Numbered from the stretch's first letter, positions 48,624-59,652 are shown. The stretch is 64,000 bases of DNA from Cheiracanthium punctorium (GCA_038373885.1 JAWZYV010000771.1:248001-312000), one strand, 5' to 3'. Translations and numbers: made by a program. The notes: generated from the letters alone by a model not told the origin.

Positions 48624-51600
48624 TCATATCAAAAAAAGAAGGCTAATATGCCTGAGGAAGCGGAACAGGTTTTTATGTGGAGTTTCACCTAAAATTTCGT
48701 CAAGTACGGGATAAGAACAGTTAAAATAAGTCTGGTAAAAAGAGTTAAAAGCTTTGCAGGCAGTTAAAACATGACGGATGGTTAGATGTGTGTTGCAATG
48801 AGAACAGTGTGGTGCAGGTTCACCGAAAAGCAGATAATTATGGGTGAGTCTCGTATGACCTATCCGTAGGCGTGTCAAAATGACGTCAAACTTGTGGCTA
48901 GGATGAGATGACCAGTGAGTGATGGATGGTCGTATGGTGTGCAGTTTATTGTCTATTTCGCCATCCCATTCGTTCATACAGCTGTCTTTGATTAAGACAG
49001 AGATGCCGAGTTTGATGTCCTCGAAAGGTATGTCACCGGTGTAGGACATCGAAGCTTGCCTAGCTGCCACGTCTGCTCTTTCGTTACCTGGAATTCCAGT
49101 ATGACTAAGCACCCAACATAACAGGATACTGAAACCATGGTCAGTGAGGTGGTGGTATTCACGTAGGACTTTGTCCACATAGCTATGTTTGACTGAGCCT
49201 GATTTAAGGCATTCCAGCACACTTAATGAGTCTGTATAAATGATAACATTTTTTCTTCTGATTTCTGATATATACAAGAGGCTTTCATAGATAGCTAAAA
49301 GTTCGGCTGTGAAGATGGAGCAGTAGGAGGGGAGGGTATAACTGCGAGCGCAAGTACCACTGATGTACGCAAAGCCTACGTGATTCCCTGATTTTGAGCC
49401 GTCCCTGTAAAGTTCTTGATAGTTAGGGTAATGGTCTTTGTGGTTATGAAAGAGTTGTTGATAGATTTGGGGATTGGTGCTTTCTTTTGCGAAGCCTCTG
49501 AAAGGCTGCAAAAACGAAATGTGCAAGGTTTCCCAGGGTGGAGTTTCAAAAGGAGAGCAGGGAGAAACAATAGTGTTCGATAATTGCGTACCAGCAAGAC
49601 TTCGACGAATCCTGAGACCAAATGAAGGAGTACAGGAGGGACGACTTTGATAAAGACGATCCAGATGATTATCTAAAATGGAATTCCTAAGAGGGTATGA
49701 AGGGTATGAGAGAATGCGAAAATATGTGTTGATGGACAGTCTATGACGAGTATGAGTGAGGGATGGTTCATGACAAGTGATGTAAAGGCTTTGTATGGGA
49801 GATGTTCTAAAGGCTCCCGAACAAATACGTAGTGCAGTGTGGTGCACAGTGTCAAGTTTTTTTAAGTTTGACTTACAAGCTGACCCATAGGTTCAGCAGG
49901 CGTAGTCCATTTTGGAGCGGATGACAGAACGGTAAATTCGTATTAGTGTATCACGTTCTGCTCCCCATGAGGTGTTACTGAGTACTTTCAGTATGTTTAA
50001 ATTTCTTTCACACTTGGTACGGGTATGAGAGATATGTTTTGCAAAAGTTAGTTTTTTATCAAGATAAACACCAAGAAATTTGGTGGAGTCAAGTACATCG
50101 ATTTTTGAAGGACCCAAGAAAAGTTCTGGATCAGGATGTATCCCACGCTTCCGGCAAAAATGCACAGAATTTGTCTTGTCACTAGAAATGTTAAAACCGT
50201 TGTTGTTGCACCATTTATGGATACGGTTGATCGTATTTTGTAGTTGCCGCTCAATAAAACGCATGTCCTTTCCCTGACAGGAAACCTGTAGATCGTCAAC
50301 GTATAAGCTGCCGAGGACAGTCGGGGGAAGTTGTTTTAATATGTCGTTTATTTTTATGGAGAAAAGGGTGACGCTTAAAACAGAGCCCTGTGGAACACCC
50401 TCCTCTTGCACAAAATTGTCGGACAGAGTGCCATTTATGCGTACCCTGAAGTTCCTGAGGGAAAGGAAGTTCTTTATAAATGTGGGCAGGTTGCCACGGA
50501 GGCCTGAATTGTGGAGGTCCCGGAGGATACCATACCTCCACGTCCGATCATAAGCTTTTTCTATGTCGAAAAAGACTGACACCAGATGGTTCCTCTGTAG
50601 GAAAGCATTACGTATATGTGTCTCCAAATGTAAAATATTATCGATAGTGGATCTACCTTTACGAAAACCACTCTGAAAAGGGTGTATATGGCCCTCTGTT
50701 TCCAGGACGTAAACCAGGCGGGTGTTTATCATCCTTTCCAAAAGTTTGCATAGGCAACTAGTAAGGGCTATAGGACGGTAGTTATGGGGGTTAGTGGCAT
50801 CTTTTCCTGGTTTGAGAATGGGAATAATGATGGCATTTCTCCAAGAGGAGGGAAAGGCATGCTCAGTCCAAATTCTATTGTAGAAGTGTAAAAGGTTTAA
50901 TAAGGAGTCAGGAGAGATGTGCTTCAGCATTTCGTAGGTAATGCCATCAGGACCTGGTGATGTGTTGGATGATTGTCTTAAGCTTTTATTCAGTTCATGG
51001 ATTGTGAAGAGGCTATTGTAAGATTGGTTTGATGAGGTATTAAATTTTAAAGTCTGCCGTTCAGTCTGGCGTTTATAAGAGAGAAAAGGTTTTGGGTAAG
51101 AGGTACTGCAGGTGGTTAAAGCAAGTGCTTCCCCAATAGCATTTGCTATGTCTTTTGTTTTGGATATGATGCCATTTTTAGTGGATAGACAGGAGATTGA
51201 GTGGTTTGTGTAGATACCCAATGCTCTTTTAGTTTTCGTCCATAGCTCCTTAGTGGTGGTTGAAGTGGAGATACTAGAGACATACTGCCTCCAGGATTCT
51301 TTCTGAGATTGCCGCCTGATTTTACGTGCATTTGCCTTTGCCTTCTTGTAAGCAATTAGATTTTCAGTTGTAGGATACCGGCGGAAGATACCCCAGGCTT
51401 TGCCCTGCTGCTTTCTGGCGAGAAGGCATGCATCATTCCACCACGGTTTTTTGTGTTTTCTGGTACCAGTACTTGATTTTGGGATGCTGTTATCAGCTGC
51501 TTTAATAATAATATGGGTAATACTGTCGACAACCTGATCTATAGTACCTTCCATGACCTTCGAGGAGATAACGGATTGAGCAGTGAAGGTGTGCCAGTCA

Positions 51601-52301
51601 GCTTTCTCATAGATATAGTGAGAGGTGTTATAATTTCGATTAGAAATCTGATATAATGGAGAGAGAAAAACAGGAAAATGGTCACTGTTATGTAAGTCAC
51701 TAGAGACAGAGAAATTAAATAATGGGAGAATTGATGGAGAGCAGATGGCAAGATCTAGGGCATGGAAGGATTTTGTTGGTAGATGAAAGTATGTAGTGTC
51801 ACCATTATTCATAAGGCACAGTGTGAAATCTGTTAGGAGTTATTCGATTTGTCGTCCTCTAAAGTTAATATTTTTGCTTCCCCACAAGGGGCTATGAGCA
51901 TTCATGTCCCCAAGGAGGATGAACGGAGGGGGGAGTTGCTGTATTAAACTGTTGAGAGAATTTTGGTTGATGTCGTCATTGGGCGGGAGATAGATACTGC
52001 ATACAGTGGTGAGCTGGTGAAGGTGAACGCGAGCAGCTATGGCTTGTAAGTTGGAGTTAAGGTTGACTGCCTGGTAGGGATAGTTATTGTTGATGAGTAG
52101 GGCAACTCCACCGGAGGCTCTGTCATTATGCTCATAGTCTTTTCGGAGGATCGTATAGTTGCGAATGTTTGTCTGTCTACTGGCTTTGAGAAATGTTTCC
52201 TGGAGGGCTAAACAAGCAGGATTATGATTATAGATCAGATTTTTCAGGTCGTCAATTTTATGTACAAAACCGTGGCAATTCCAAGAAAGCAGAAGGGCCA
52301 T
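48624..52301 (-). pseudogene. LINE ORF2: endonuclease, reverse transcriptase, RNase H (two stops)
   Basis: One frame of about 1,225 codons from ATG at 52301 (MALLLSWNCHGF; an in-frame ATG nine codons upstream overlaps ORF1). The APE-type endonuclease shows ALQETFL, LLGDMNAH and, past the first stop, SDHFPVF. The RT (counting from 51812) shows SGFRKGRST at about 381, FFDIEKAYD at 414-422, PQGSVLS near 474 and YVDD at 504-507. The RNase H (counting from 49847) keeps D149, E182, D206 and D259 (YRDGSK, TAEL, YTDS, ERAD). The frame is interrupted only by TAA at 51840-51842 (after GRQIE) and TGA at 49893-49895 (after DYAC), with no frameshift. It would nick target DNA, copy the RNA there and remove RNA from the hybrid. 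All catalytic motifs are intact, so inactivation is recent. Confidence 0.93.
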
Positions 52302-52303
52302 AA

Positions 52304-53581
52304 TTATGTGAGATTGGGGATTATGCAAGGTTCACTCATAATCCCCGGGGGTTCAGATGTAGGAATTAAGATTTCATCGTCCATTTCTTTGTCAGATATG
52401 TCTGAGTCTGTTGGTTCCAAATGTAGGATAGAGTCGTCAATAGGTGGCTGTGGAGGGATATGTTTTATTCTGGATTTATTATATTTTGTTCGGTATACAG
52501 AAGATTTTTTTATCTGAGGTCGGCTTGGGTTGAGACTTTGAGAAGTTTTCTTGGGAATGTTTTTTTGCAAGGCTATGGAAGATTTACTTTGAGTAGGAGT
52601 TGGGTGTTTAGCTATTGAAGTTGTTGAGAATGGGGTGGGTATCGATTGTGGTGGATCAGTTTGGATTGCTATTGATTTTGTTGATTTTGTTACTGCTGCA
52701 TACGACAGACCAGGCTTAGGGGTATGGTTTTCTACTATTTTACGGGCTTCAGGATAAGAGAGTCTTTGAGAGGCACGCAGGGACTGAATTTCTTTTTCGA
52801 ATACCCATTTTGGGCATGACTTGGAATATGACGGATGTTCCTGTTTGCAGTTTACACATTTTGCAACTGCTGAGCAGGTGTCGCTGTCATGGCCGGAGGC
52901 ACCGCAGCGGGCGCAGGCCGGAGATCCACGACAGGACGTTTTTGTATGACCGAACTTTTGACACTGGAAGCAACGAATAGGATTTGGAATGTATGGTCTT
53001 ACGGGACATAATAGATAGCCTGCTTTAATATGGGATGGAATAGTGGGTGACTGAAAAGTTAAGACAATGTGTTTAGTGTTGATTGTTTGATTATTGCGCC
53101 GAATAGTGATGCGACGGACAGCACATACACTTTCGTCTCTCAGATTTTCTAGTATTTCAGCTTCAGAGCAGTGTAAAAGTTCGGGTTCAGATATGACTCC
53201 TCTTGATGTGTTTAGGGAGGTATGAGGTGATACTGTAACAGATTTTAGCCCAAAGTCTTTGATTTTCATTATTTTTGAAGCTTGTCTATTGCTGGTAACT
53301 TCTACAAGAAGGTCTCCAGATCTTAGTTTTTTTACTTTTTTCACTTCACCTACATTGGCTGTGATACATTTGTGTATAAGAAATGGCGATGTTTCATGAA
53401 AGTTTCCTTCGACACTGTGTATGATGAAAAATCGAGCGTTTGTGTTAGACGGTTGCAAATCCATGTTGTCCTTGGTACTTGTTAGCATAGCGTTGGCGAC
53501 TGAAGATGGATTGGGAGAGGAAGAAAATTTCGAAGCCATGTTGAGAAAGAAGTGTTCGGACCCGGCCGCACCACCCACCAC
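52304..53581 (-). CDS. LINE ORF1: zinc-knuckle nucleic-acid-binding protein
   Basis: Open for 425 codons. Residues about 50-120 (FFIIHSVEGNF...VKKVKKLRSGDLLVEV) look like the RRM-like fold of I/Jockey-group ORF1 proteins. Three Cys-His knuckles follow: C204-x2-C-x4-H-x4-C217, C223-x2-C-x4-H-x4-C236, and an irregular C242-x2-C-x2-H-x7-C256. A Pro/Ser/Lys-rich C-terminal third follows. A second ATG at residue 15 (MASKFSSSPNPSS) is an equally likely start. Such proteins coat the element RNA and form the retrotransposition particle with ORF2. The stop TAA is followed by TT and the ORF2 ATG, so ORF2 may be made by reinitiation. It has no visible defect, in contrast to ORF2. Confidence 0.9.
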   Translation of the reverse strand: MVGGAAGSEHFFLNMASKFSSSPNPSSVANAMLTSTKDNMDLQPSNTNARFFIIHSVEGNFHETSPFLIHKCITANVGEVKKVKKLRSGDLLVEVTSNRQASKIMKIKDFGLKSVTVSPHTSLNTSRGVISEPELLHCSEAEILENLRDESVCAVRRITIRRNNQTINTKHIVLTFQSPTIPSHIKAGYLLCPVRPYIPNPIRCFQCQKFGHTKTSCRGSPACARCGASGHDSDTCSAVAKCVNCKQEHPSYSKSCPKWVFEKEIQSLRASQRLSYPEARKIVENHTPKPGLSYAAVTKSTKSIAIQTDPPQSIPTPFSTTSIAKHPTPTQSKSSIALQKNIPKKTSQSLNPSRPQIKKSSVYRTKYNKSRIKHIPPQPPIDDSILHLEPTDSDISDKEMDDEILIPTSEPPGIMSEPCIIPNLT

Positions 53582-54131
53582 GGAGCCCTACGAGGGGATG
53601 TGCATTTGCACACCAGTGCTAGCCGGGTCTATACGCGCACAGTGCATCCCTGTAAGCAGCGTCCACCCTTAACGACGTGCCCAGCAGAAGACCGATTGCT
53701 TGATCCCTAGCAGTTGAGTGAATCAGTACCACCAGCCGATTGATACACAGGGGAACGCTGTGTACCTCCCGTTTACCCGAAGCCGAGGCCAAAGTAATGT
53801 GTTGAGGTTGATCCCGTCCCAATGGAAATGCCATTCAGATGATTTCCCCTACGGGAACACCCCTCAATTACCAGGTTCCCCATTTCCGGGGACACGGGTC
53901 TCCACGCACGGCAAACACGTGGGTAGTTTTCCGCCAATAGAAGCTGACGGCACAGGGCGACCGCAGCTTCTAAGGGGGGGCCCTCACCTCCAAAGAGGAA
54001 ACTACACTGAGGGGGAAAAGGAAGGAGACAGCTAAGAGGAGAGGAGGGTGGAACAAAGAGGAGCCAAAGATCGCTGGGGCCCCGGGATTGCGACACCCGT
54101 AAAGACCTAGAGTAGGTCTTCCCCCTGAGGG
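53582..54131 (-). promoter_or_regulatory. LINE 5' UTR / putative internal promoter
   Basis: About 550 bp, clearly more GC-rich than the surroundings, and bounded at its 5' end by the target-site duplication, so the copy appears complete. An AAGACCTA/TAGGTCTT inverted pair lies near the 5' end (54099-54119). I-group LINEs carry their promoter here; no specific promoter motif was identified. Plus-strand open frames across it are antisense artefacts. Confidence 0.6.
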
Positions 54132-54146
54132 TTCAGAATCGGAGGA

Positions 54147-54653
54147 AGGAAGGAACGTTTCAGATATATTTGGCAATTTATTGCGCTTTGTAATGTGCGT
54201 TTTCAGTCTATAAAATATGTTATTACTTCATATTTATTCGCAGAACATTATTATTATTTTTTTATTTATAAAAGTTCTTATCTGATCAGTGCCGTATCTA
54301 AGTTGGGGAGAGGGGGTATAGGGGACGACCCCCCCCCCAAAAAAAAATTAATGTGTATTAGTTTCCAAAAATTCTTTTCTTAGAACTGCTTTTTTTCTCA
54401 ATTCTTCTTTTAACTTGTAACAGACAAATTAACTAGCTTAATGAGTTTAAATGTGTAATTAAATTAATTAATTACATAATGAAGTTAATAAATATGTAAT
54501 TAAGTTATTTATGATTTAAAATTGATTGTATGTCATATTTCAATGATTCATTATGTGAAATAAAACCAATACACAAATTAATAACAACATTAATGATTGC
54601 TAATGAACAAAAAAAATTTCAATAATGACTGTTAATTACATAGCTATAATTAT
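54147..54653. repeat. Inner part of left arm of the large palindrome
   Basis: Reverse complement of 55002-55507, including GGAAGGAACGTTTC, GATCAG(T/C), GGGGGTATAGGGGACGACC and ATTAACTTCATTATG-type phrases. The polyA/polyC junction at 54328-54347 is mirrored at 55306-55323. Confidence 0.92.
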
Positions 54654-55001
54654 CGGCGGGCTTAAATTGTTGTGAAACGTTGTTTATAGCTGTGGTGTTT
54701 TCCGTGAATTTTTCGATACAAAAATGAGCGAAATTTTCGTGTGCAATGTTTGCAAAAAGGATTTTTACAGCAAATCCAAGAGTCTATAACTGTCCTTCTC
54801 ATATTTCTACTGAATTGTGTGTTTTTCGAAAAACTTATTAGTGATATACAAACCTACTTAGGAAATTTGGCTTACACTCTAATACATAATTAATTACCTG
54901 TACATTATTAATTAATTTAATATATTATTTAATTAACTAGTAATTAAATCATATGTAAAATATCGCCTTTAATGAGATCAATCAAAATTCATAAGCACAT
55001 A
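54654..55001 (+). other. Palindrome spacer with short zinc-finger-like stub
   Basis: Single-copy 348-bp centre. An ATG at 54724 reads MSEIFVCNVCKKDFYSKSKS before a stop, which has the C-x2-C-x3-F start of a C2H2 zinc finger but no downstream L-x2-H in frame. It could be a captured or ancestral coding remnant, or chance. Confidence 0.4.
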
Positions 55002-55640
55002 ATAATTATAGCTATATAATTAACAGTCATTATTGAAATTTTTTTGTTCATTAGCAATCATTAATGCTGTTATTAATTTGTGTGTTGGTTTTATTTCACA
55101 TAATGAATCATTGAAATATGACATACAATCAGTTTTAAATCATAAATAGCTTAATTACATATTTATTAACTTCATTATGTAATTAATTAATTTAATTACA
55201 CATTTAAACTCATTAAGCCAGTTAATTTGTCTGTTACAGTTAAAAGAAGAATTGAGAAAAAAAAACAGTACTAAGAAAAGAATTTTTTGAAACATACACA
55301 TTAATTTTTTTTTTGGGGGGGGGGTCGTCCCCTATACCCCCTCTCCCCAACTTAGATACGGCACCGATCAGATAAGAACTTTTATAAATAAAAAAATAAT
55401 AATAATGTTCTGCGAATAAATATGAAGTAATAACATATTTTACAGACTGAAAACGCCCATTGCAAAGCGAAATAAATTGCCAAATATATCGGAAACGTTC
55501 CTTCCTTCCTCCGATTCTGAAATACGCTCCTCAAGCAGTAAATTCAGGCAGCAGGGAGAGCACCAATCAGAGCTCTACAGAAGTTACTTGACGCGAAGAG
55601 CCAATCAGAGCAAGAATTGGCATACCAGGCTCCAAGCGCC
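55002..55640. repeat. Right arm of the large palindrome (uninterrupted)
   Basis: Pairs with 54147-54653 and, beyond CCGATTCTGAA at about 55510, with 48265-48408. Being uninterrupted it shows the pre-insertion order of the left arm and confirms the LINE insertion site. Confidence 0.92.
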
Positions 55641-56284
55641 TGTAACTAACACAGAGAGAAGTGACCCACTTTTTCTCCTCCGTGCATCTGCCGATATGTC
55701 GGAGGATCTACAACCACTGCTACGTCACCAAGCCTTTGCGTCATCAGTAGTCCCAATCTAAGGTGACGTCATCACAGGTTAATTTTCATAAAGTAAAACT
55801 ATTCGAAATGTCTGGTGATTTTACTCTCTCATAGCAACATTTAATGAATTGAAATAGGAAATTTAATTTTTCAAAAGAGGGCAGTTTTTAACTATAACTA
55901 ATTATATAATGCAATCACAATGAATTGTTTTGTATCACAAAGGTATTTTAATTCTTATCTTAAGATATTTTTTAATTTTTGTAGCATTCACCAGAAAACT
56001 GAAATAGTTTTACGAGATTAACTTTTATGGGAATGAAAGTGCGGTGCCGTCATTACTTAAAGGCCTAATGATGACTTCAACGCTTAGGCTTTTTGTATCT
56101 AGGAGGCAGTGCTACAATTTGTCGAGCGCGCCATCTACCAGCTTTTGAAAGCTTTTGCTCTATTTTAGCACAAAAAAACCAATTTAAAAATAGGGGTTGA
56201 TTATATTCCGGAATAATTAGTAACTATGAATAAACACAAACGAATTTAACAACCAGAAAGCACATAAATTGAAAACAATGGTAA
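55641..56284. other. Intergenic sequence
   Basis: Phrases near 56040-56140 (AATGATGACTTCAACGCTTA, TATCTAGGAGGC) recur loosely at 6958-7020, where a Jockey-like fragment also ends; possibly an unrecognised short repeat. No gene. Confidence 0.45.
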
Positions 56285-56753
56285 AGGCGTGATCCGTTAC
56301 GGTCACCCACTACTTGCCAACAACATCATACTCAAGGATCTCTGTATCAAGACCCTCAAGCACCACTTACTGAAAATCTCCAAGAGATTCTACAGGAACT
56401 TACGAAACGTTCCTAACGAAATTATTGCCACTCTACCAGATTATGAGCTGTCGGACCCACAGCATAGAAAACGCCCCAAGGCTGTTCTCCATGCCCTCCA
56501 AGATCAACCTTAAGCCCGTACACGCCACACACGTCGAGCAACCCTTCCTGTGAAGACCACCTATGGTGGGCGGAGGAAGGGTCGACATGCACACCCAACA
56601 TCCAGAAAAATGACTTTCTGTACTGATACAGGCAGCTTCGCTGCTATCTACTCACATCCATAACAATAACATCCCTAACATTACATACTGGAGGTACGCG
56701 CGCTGCGCTGGCACTCCGAGAAGCTAGACCTCAGTCAGTCAGTCAGTCACTCC
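56285..56753 (+). mobile_element. Jockey-like non-LTR retrotransposon, 5'-truncated copy 3
   Basis: Opens inside ORF2 at VIRYGHPLLANN, equivalent to VIRYGHPYLAND in copy 2, stays open through LKHHLLKISKRFYRNLRNVP and RKRPKAVLHALQDQP to a stop at 56511-56513, then has the family 3' UTR (GCTTCGCTGC hairpin, CGCGCGCTGCGCTGGCACTCC) and a CAGT tail at 56731-56749. The short coding part has no frame damage, so it is the youngest-looking of the four fragments. Confidence 0.85.
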
Positions 56754-57651
56754 CTCTCTCCTGTTGCAGTTGGAAATCTTGGAATACCCTCCCTACTCAC
56801 TTTGACGTGAGTCCTCGTGATTTCGATCTATTTCTGAAGTTTAAGGAACTCGCCCCAGGCACAGGGCCGGCCCGAAACTATAAGCAAACTATGCAACGGC
56901 CTATGGCCCCAAACCAAGGAAGGCGGCACTAGCCAGGGAACAAATCTGCAAGAGGGGGGGGGGGGAGTTGTAGCGAATTGGACACGTGGAAGTTGTAAAA
57001 AATTGCATACAGACTGCATACAAATTTGGTACGTTTTTGAAACGCCTTCCCCTCTTTTCAAATAATCCTTTTTCTATTTATGGACAGGGCCGTTAATAAA
57101 TTTTTCCATACCAAAAGTTTAAGGATTGTATCTTTCGCTCAGGATAAGAGGCTTTAATCAAGGAGAGAGAGACGTAACTAGGGCGTCCCGCCCCGGGAGA
57201 CAAGAACGGTTACGTCAGTACAACGGGGAGATGAGCAGAGGAAATAGAATGACGGCATTGGCATTTGGCACTCTGATCGGATGATAACTATTGACTCATT
57301 AGCCACAACAGGGTGAGTGCCGTAACCAGGATCTTATTAGCGCATGGGCAAATGGGGCACGTGCCCTAGGCGCACCCACAGATATAGTTGAAAAAAGGGA
57401 GTTTAAAGCTATGTATACGGACACAAAAATTGAGACAGCTATATATAGGAATTACAAAAATTTGATAGGTGCTCTGGGTACAAAAATGTTATAGTCAGGC
57501 TATGGGCGTCTACAGGGCCATGGGCGTCCATTGTCTACAGGGGGCGGTCTTGCCCAGGCAGCACAACCTTGAGGAAGTTCAAAAAGTTTTGTTTTAAAGG
57601 GGGAGACGTTAAAATCCTTCGCCTAGGGAGCCAAATTTGCTCGAGCCGGTG
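56754..57651. other. Intergenic with GC-rich patches
   Basis: A G-run lies at 56956-56966 and a moderately GC-rich stretch at 57160-57640 (for example GTGCCCTAGGCGCACCCAC), probably old DNA-transposon debris. No ends or frames could be assigned. Confidence 0.4.
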
Positions 57652-57828
57652 CACTGTTAAAAATAATCTCAAAATTCAGGATAATTCCAGCCTTAATTTC
57701 CAGGAAAATGTCCGCTTTCCCCAACAATTGGTAATTTTCCGTTAAACGAAGAAAAATGATTGCAACTTTCGGAAATTTCTTGTGAAAACGGTCAATTTCC
57801 GTTTTTGGTTTAGTTTGTTAGTTTTGTA

Positions 57829-58412
57829 TCAGGTTGTAACGAAAGTTTTCCGCCAGATTTGCTTGAGTCAGCTCACGCGGTACCCAGCTATTGACCTTAT
57901 ATGTCAAGTTTATGCGATGCTTAGCGCGACTAATGGACATGGCACTAAAGTCTAACTCTTTTAGCTAGCTCTCGTGGATGAATATTTTATCTTCTTCCAC
58001 ACATTCTCGTAGGCGGCCCTCATCAGCATCAGTAGTCCGGTCAGAGCGCTCTGCTTCTTTAATATCCTAGTCCTCGTTTTTGAACTTTCGGTACCAAATC
58101 TTCACAATGTCATAGGATACAACAGTAGTACCTTAAGTTGTACACATGATTCAGTGTCATTCTGTAGCTGACTTTTTGCGACAGAACTGAGAGTAAATGA
58201 TGGATCAATCTGGTAGCGTGGTAGTTCCATTTCAGACACCTTATACTTAATCATAACGATATTGTTTTACGGATTTCACAACACAGAGCTCTAAAACAAG
58301 CCTTTTCTTTCAAATAACAAAAATCGTTTTACAAAATATTGGCAAAGACACCAACGCGAACTGCTTGTGCAGGCAATACTTGGAGTGGCGGAAAACTTTC
58401 GTTACAATCTAA
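57829..58412 (-). mobile_element. 584-bp mariner deletion derivative with transposase N-terminal remnant
   Basis: Ends TCAGGTTGTAACGAAAGTTT and (reverse complement) TTAGATTGTAACGAAAGTTT, flanked on both sides by TA (57827-57828, 58413-58414). On the minus strand around 58120-57950 a broken frame reads KIWYRKFKNED, then KEAERS and DEGRLRECVEED, the helix-turn-helix region of mariner transposases. The catalytic DDD domain is deleted, so it could only be moved by another copy. Confidence 0.85.
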
Positions 58413-58969
58413 TAAGTAGTTTTGAGAAATGGATTTTTGTTGGACATTTTAGATGGATAAAAATATTGACACCAAACGCATTCTCATGAGTAATTAAAAA
58501 TTAAACTATAATGAGTAATTAAAATTTAAACTAGAATTAATTACTTTTTTAAAGAAGAATTCCCTTTCATAAAAAAGAGTATTTCAAATCACATTCATAA
58601 ATGTACAGGACTGGCTAGAAAATAATTTAAGTGATTATTATTAATATTACTTCAAACTGAGAACGAAAAATCAAGGTGTATTTTTTTATACTTTTAGCAG
58701 CCAATGTATTTCTTTCCCGATTTTCAGTGTTTGCAGCAATCTGTCTGGAAATCTAAACCGATATGACAAATAGCTAAAGAGTAAATATTTTTACTAACTA
58801 CATACATTTGGGAAAATCGAAATTAATTTCTTGCTAATCCAATAATTTGGCTATGTTGATAATAACTGGACAACACTTTATCTCGAATTTTAAATCATGA
58901 AACGCACGAATTCCTCTCCCGCAAGGAAACTAAAATAACCTTTATTTCACCCTTTTGCCAAGCCAGTAC

Positions 58970-59030
58970 CAGTCATGTGGTGTCTAGTGGTTAAAGCAAC
59001 CGTCTCCAGATATGTAGGCTCAGGATCGGC
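58970..59030 (+). repeat. tRNA-like segment (candidate SINE head)
   Basis: GTGGTGTCTAGTGGTTAAAG resembles an A box and GGCTCAGGATCGGCC a weak B box at tRNA-like spacing. No matched acceptor stem was established. Confidence 0.35.
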
Positions 59031-59178
59031 CATGACCGTCCTATTTTATTTCGCAGTTTTTGTAAAACGGAAAGTTACAGGTCCAGAAAACGGAAAAATA
59101 ATAAACAGAACGGACATTTTCTGGCAACTTTGCTACCAGTCCTTTTTCCGTTAATTTACAGATATATTTTGAACAGTG

Positions 59179-59652
59179 GCCGAGGTCGCAGATTTCATGA
59201 CGTTGCATCTGTACTCTGTGCAGTAGGGCGCTCCTTCTCTGACACCAACAATCAACACCTTGCCAGTGGTCTAAGCCGTCCCGGCATTTGGCAAAATGTT
59301 ATAAACTTTTCTGGTGGTTACGCAGAAGGAATGTAATACAACTGTATTTGTCAAGTTCTTTAAAAATTGATCCATACCGATGTTGCCATTACTTAATTTA
59401 CTGCCCGAGTATGTGTAGAATGTCATTGAATTTTTACAATTTTTACTTGAGTCTCCTCAATTTTGGCTGCGAAATTCGAGATAAATACAGAAATTTTTCC
59501 TGAATGGGCAGTAAACTATTATTATTGTTGTGTGTGTGTGTATGTGTGTTAAATTTCGTTGAATTTGATTGGCATATATACCTACATATCTTAAAAAAAT
59601 ACATATGAAAATACTTTGTAATTTTCAAAGGAAATATTTATATTTCAAACTA
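59179..59652. other. Intergenic with (GT)n
   Basis: GT microsatellite at about 59525-59549. No gene recognised. Confidence 0.5.

Larger units (their letters stand above)
48409..54131 (-). mobile_element. Full-length I-clade-like LINE, 5.72 kb, with 15-bp TSD
   Basis: Flanked by TTCAGAATCGGAGGA at 48394-48408 and 54132-54146. On the minus strand the order is a ~550-bp 5' UTR, ORF1 (53581-52304), ORF2 (52301-48624), a ~190-bp 3' UTR and a tail of about four AACC units instead of poly(A). EN-RT-RNase H in one ORF2, zinc knuckles in ORF1 and a short simple-repeat tail point to the I group of non-LTR elements (I/Nimb-like); clade placement by eye is tentative. ORF2 has two stops, so this copy cannot move itself. 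Confidence 0.92.
57652..59178. mobile_element. TIR-bounded repeat (CACTGTT ends) with nested elements
   Basis: The left end CACTGTTAAAAATAATCT and the right end (reverse complement) CACTGTTCAAAATATATCT agree over ~19 bp, and both are followed by fields of TTTTCCGTTAA / AAACGGAAA phrases in inverse orientation. No target-site duplication was identified and superfamily is open. It contains the mariner derivative below and a tRNA-like segment at 58970-59030. Confidence 0.5.

Noticed and set aside
53718..54035. Plus-strand frame opposite the LINE 5' end
   Set aside because: Antisense of the 5' UTR, no domain, and similar frames exist on the other strand.
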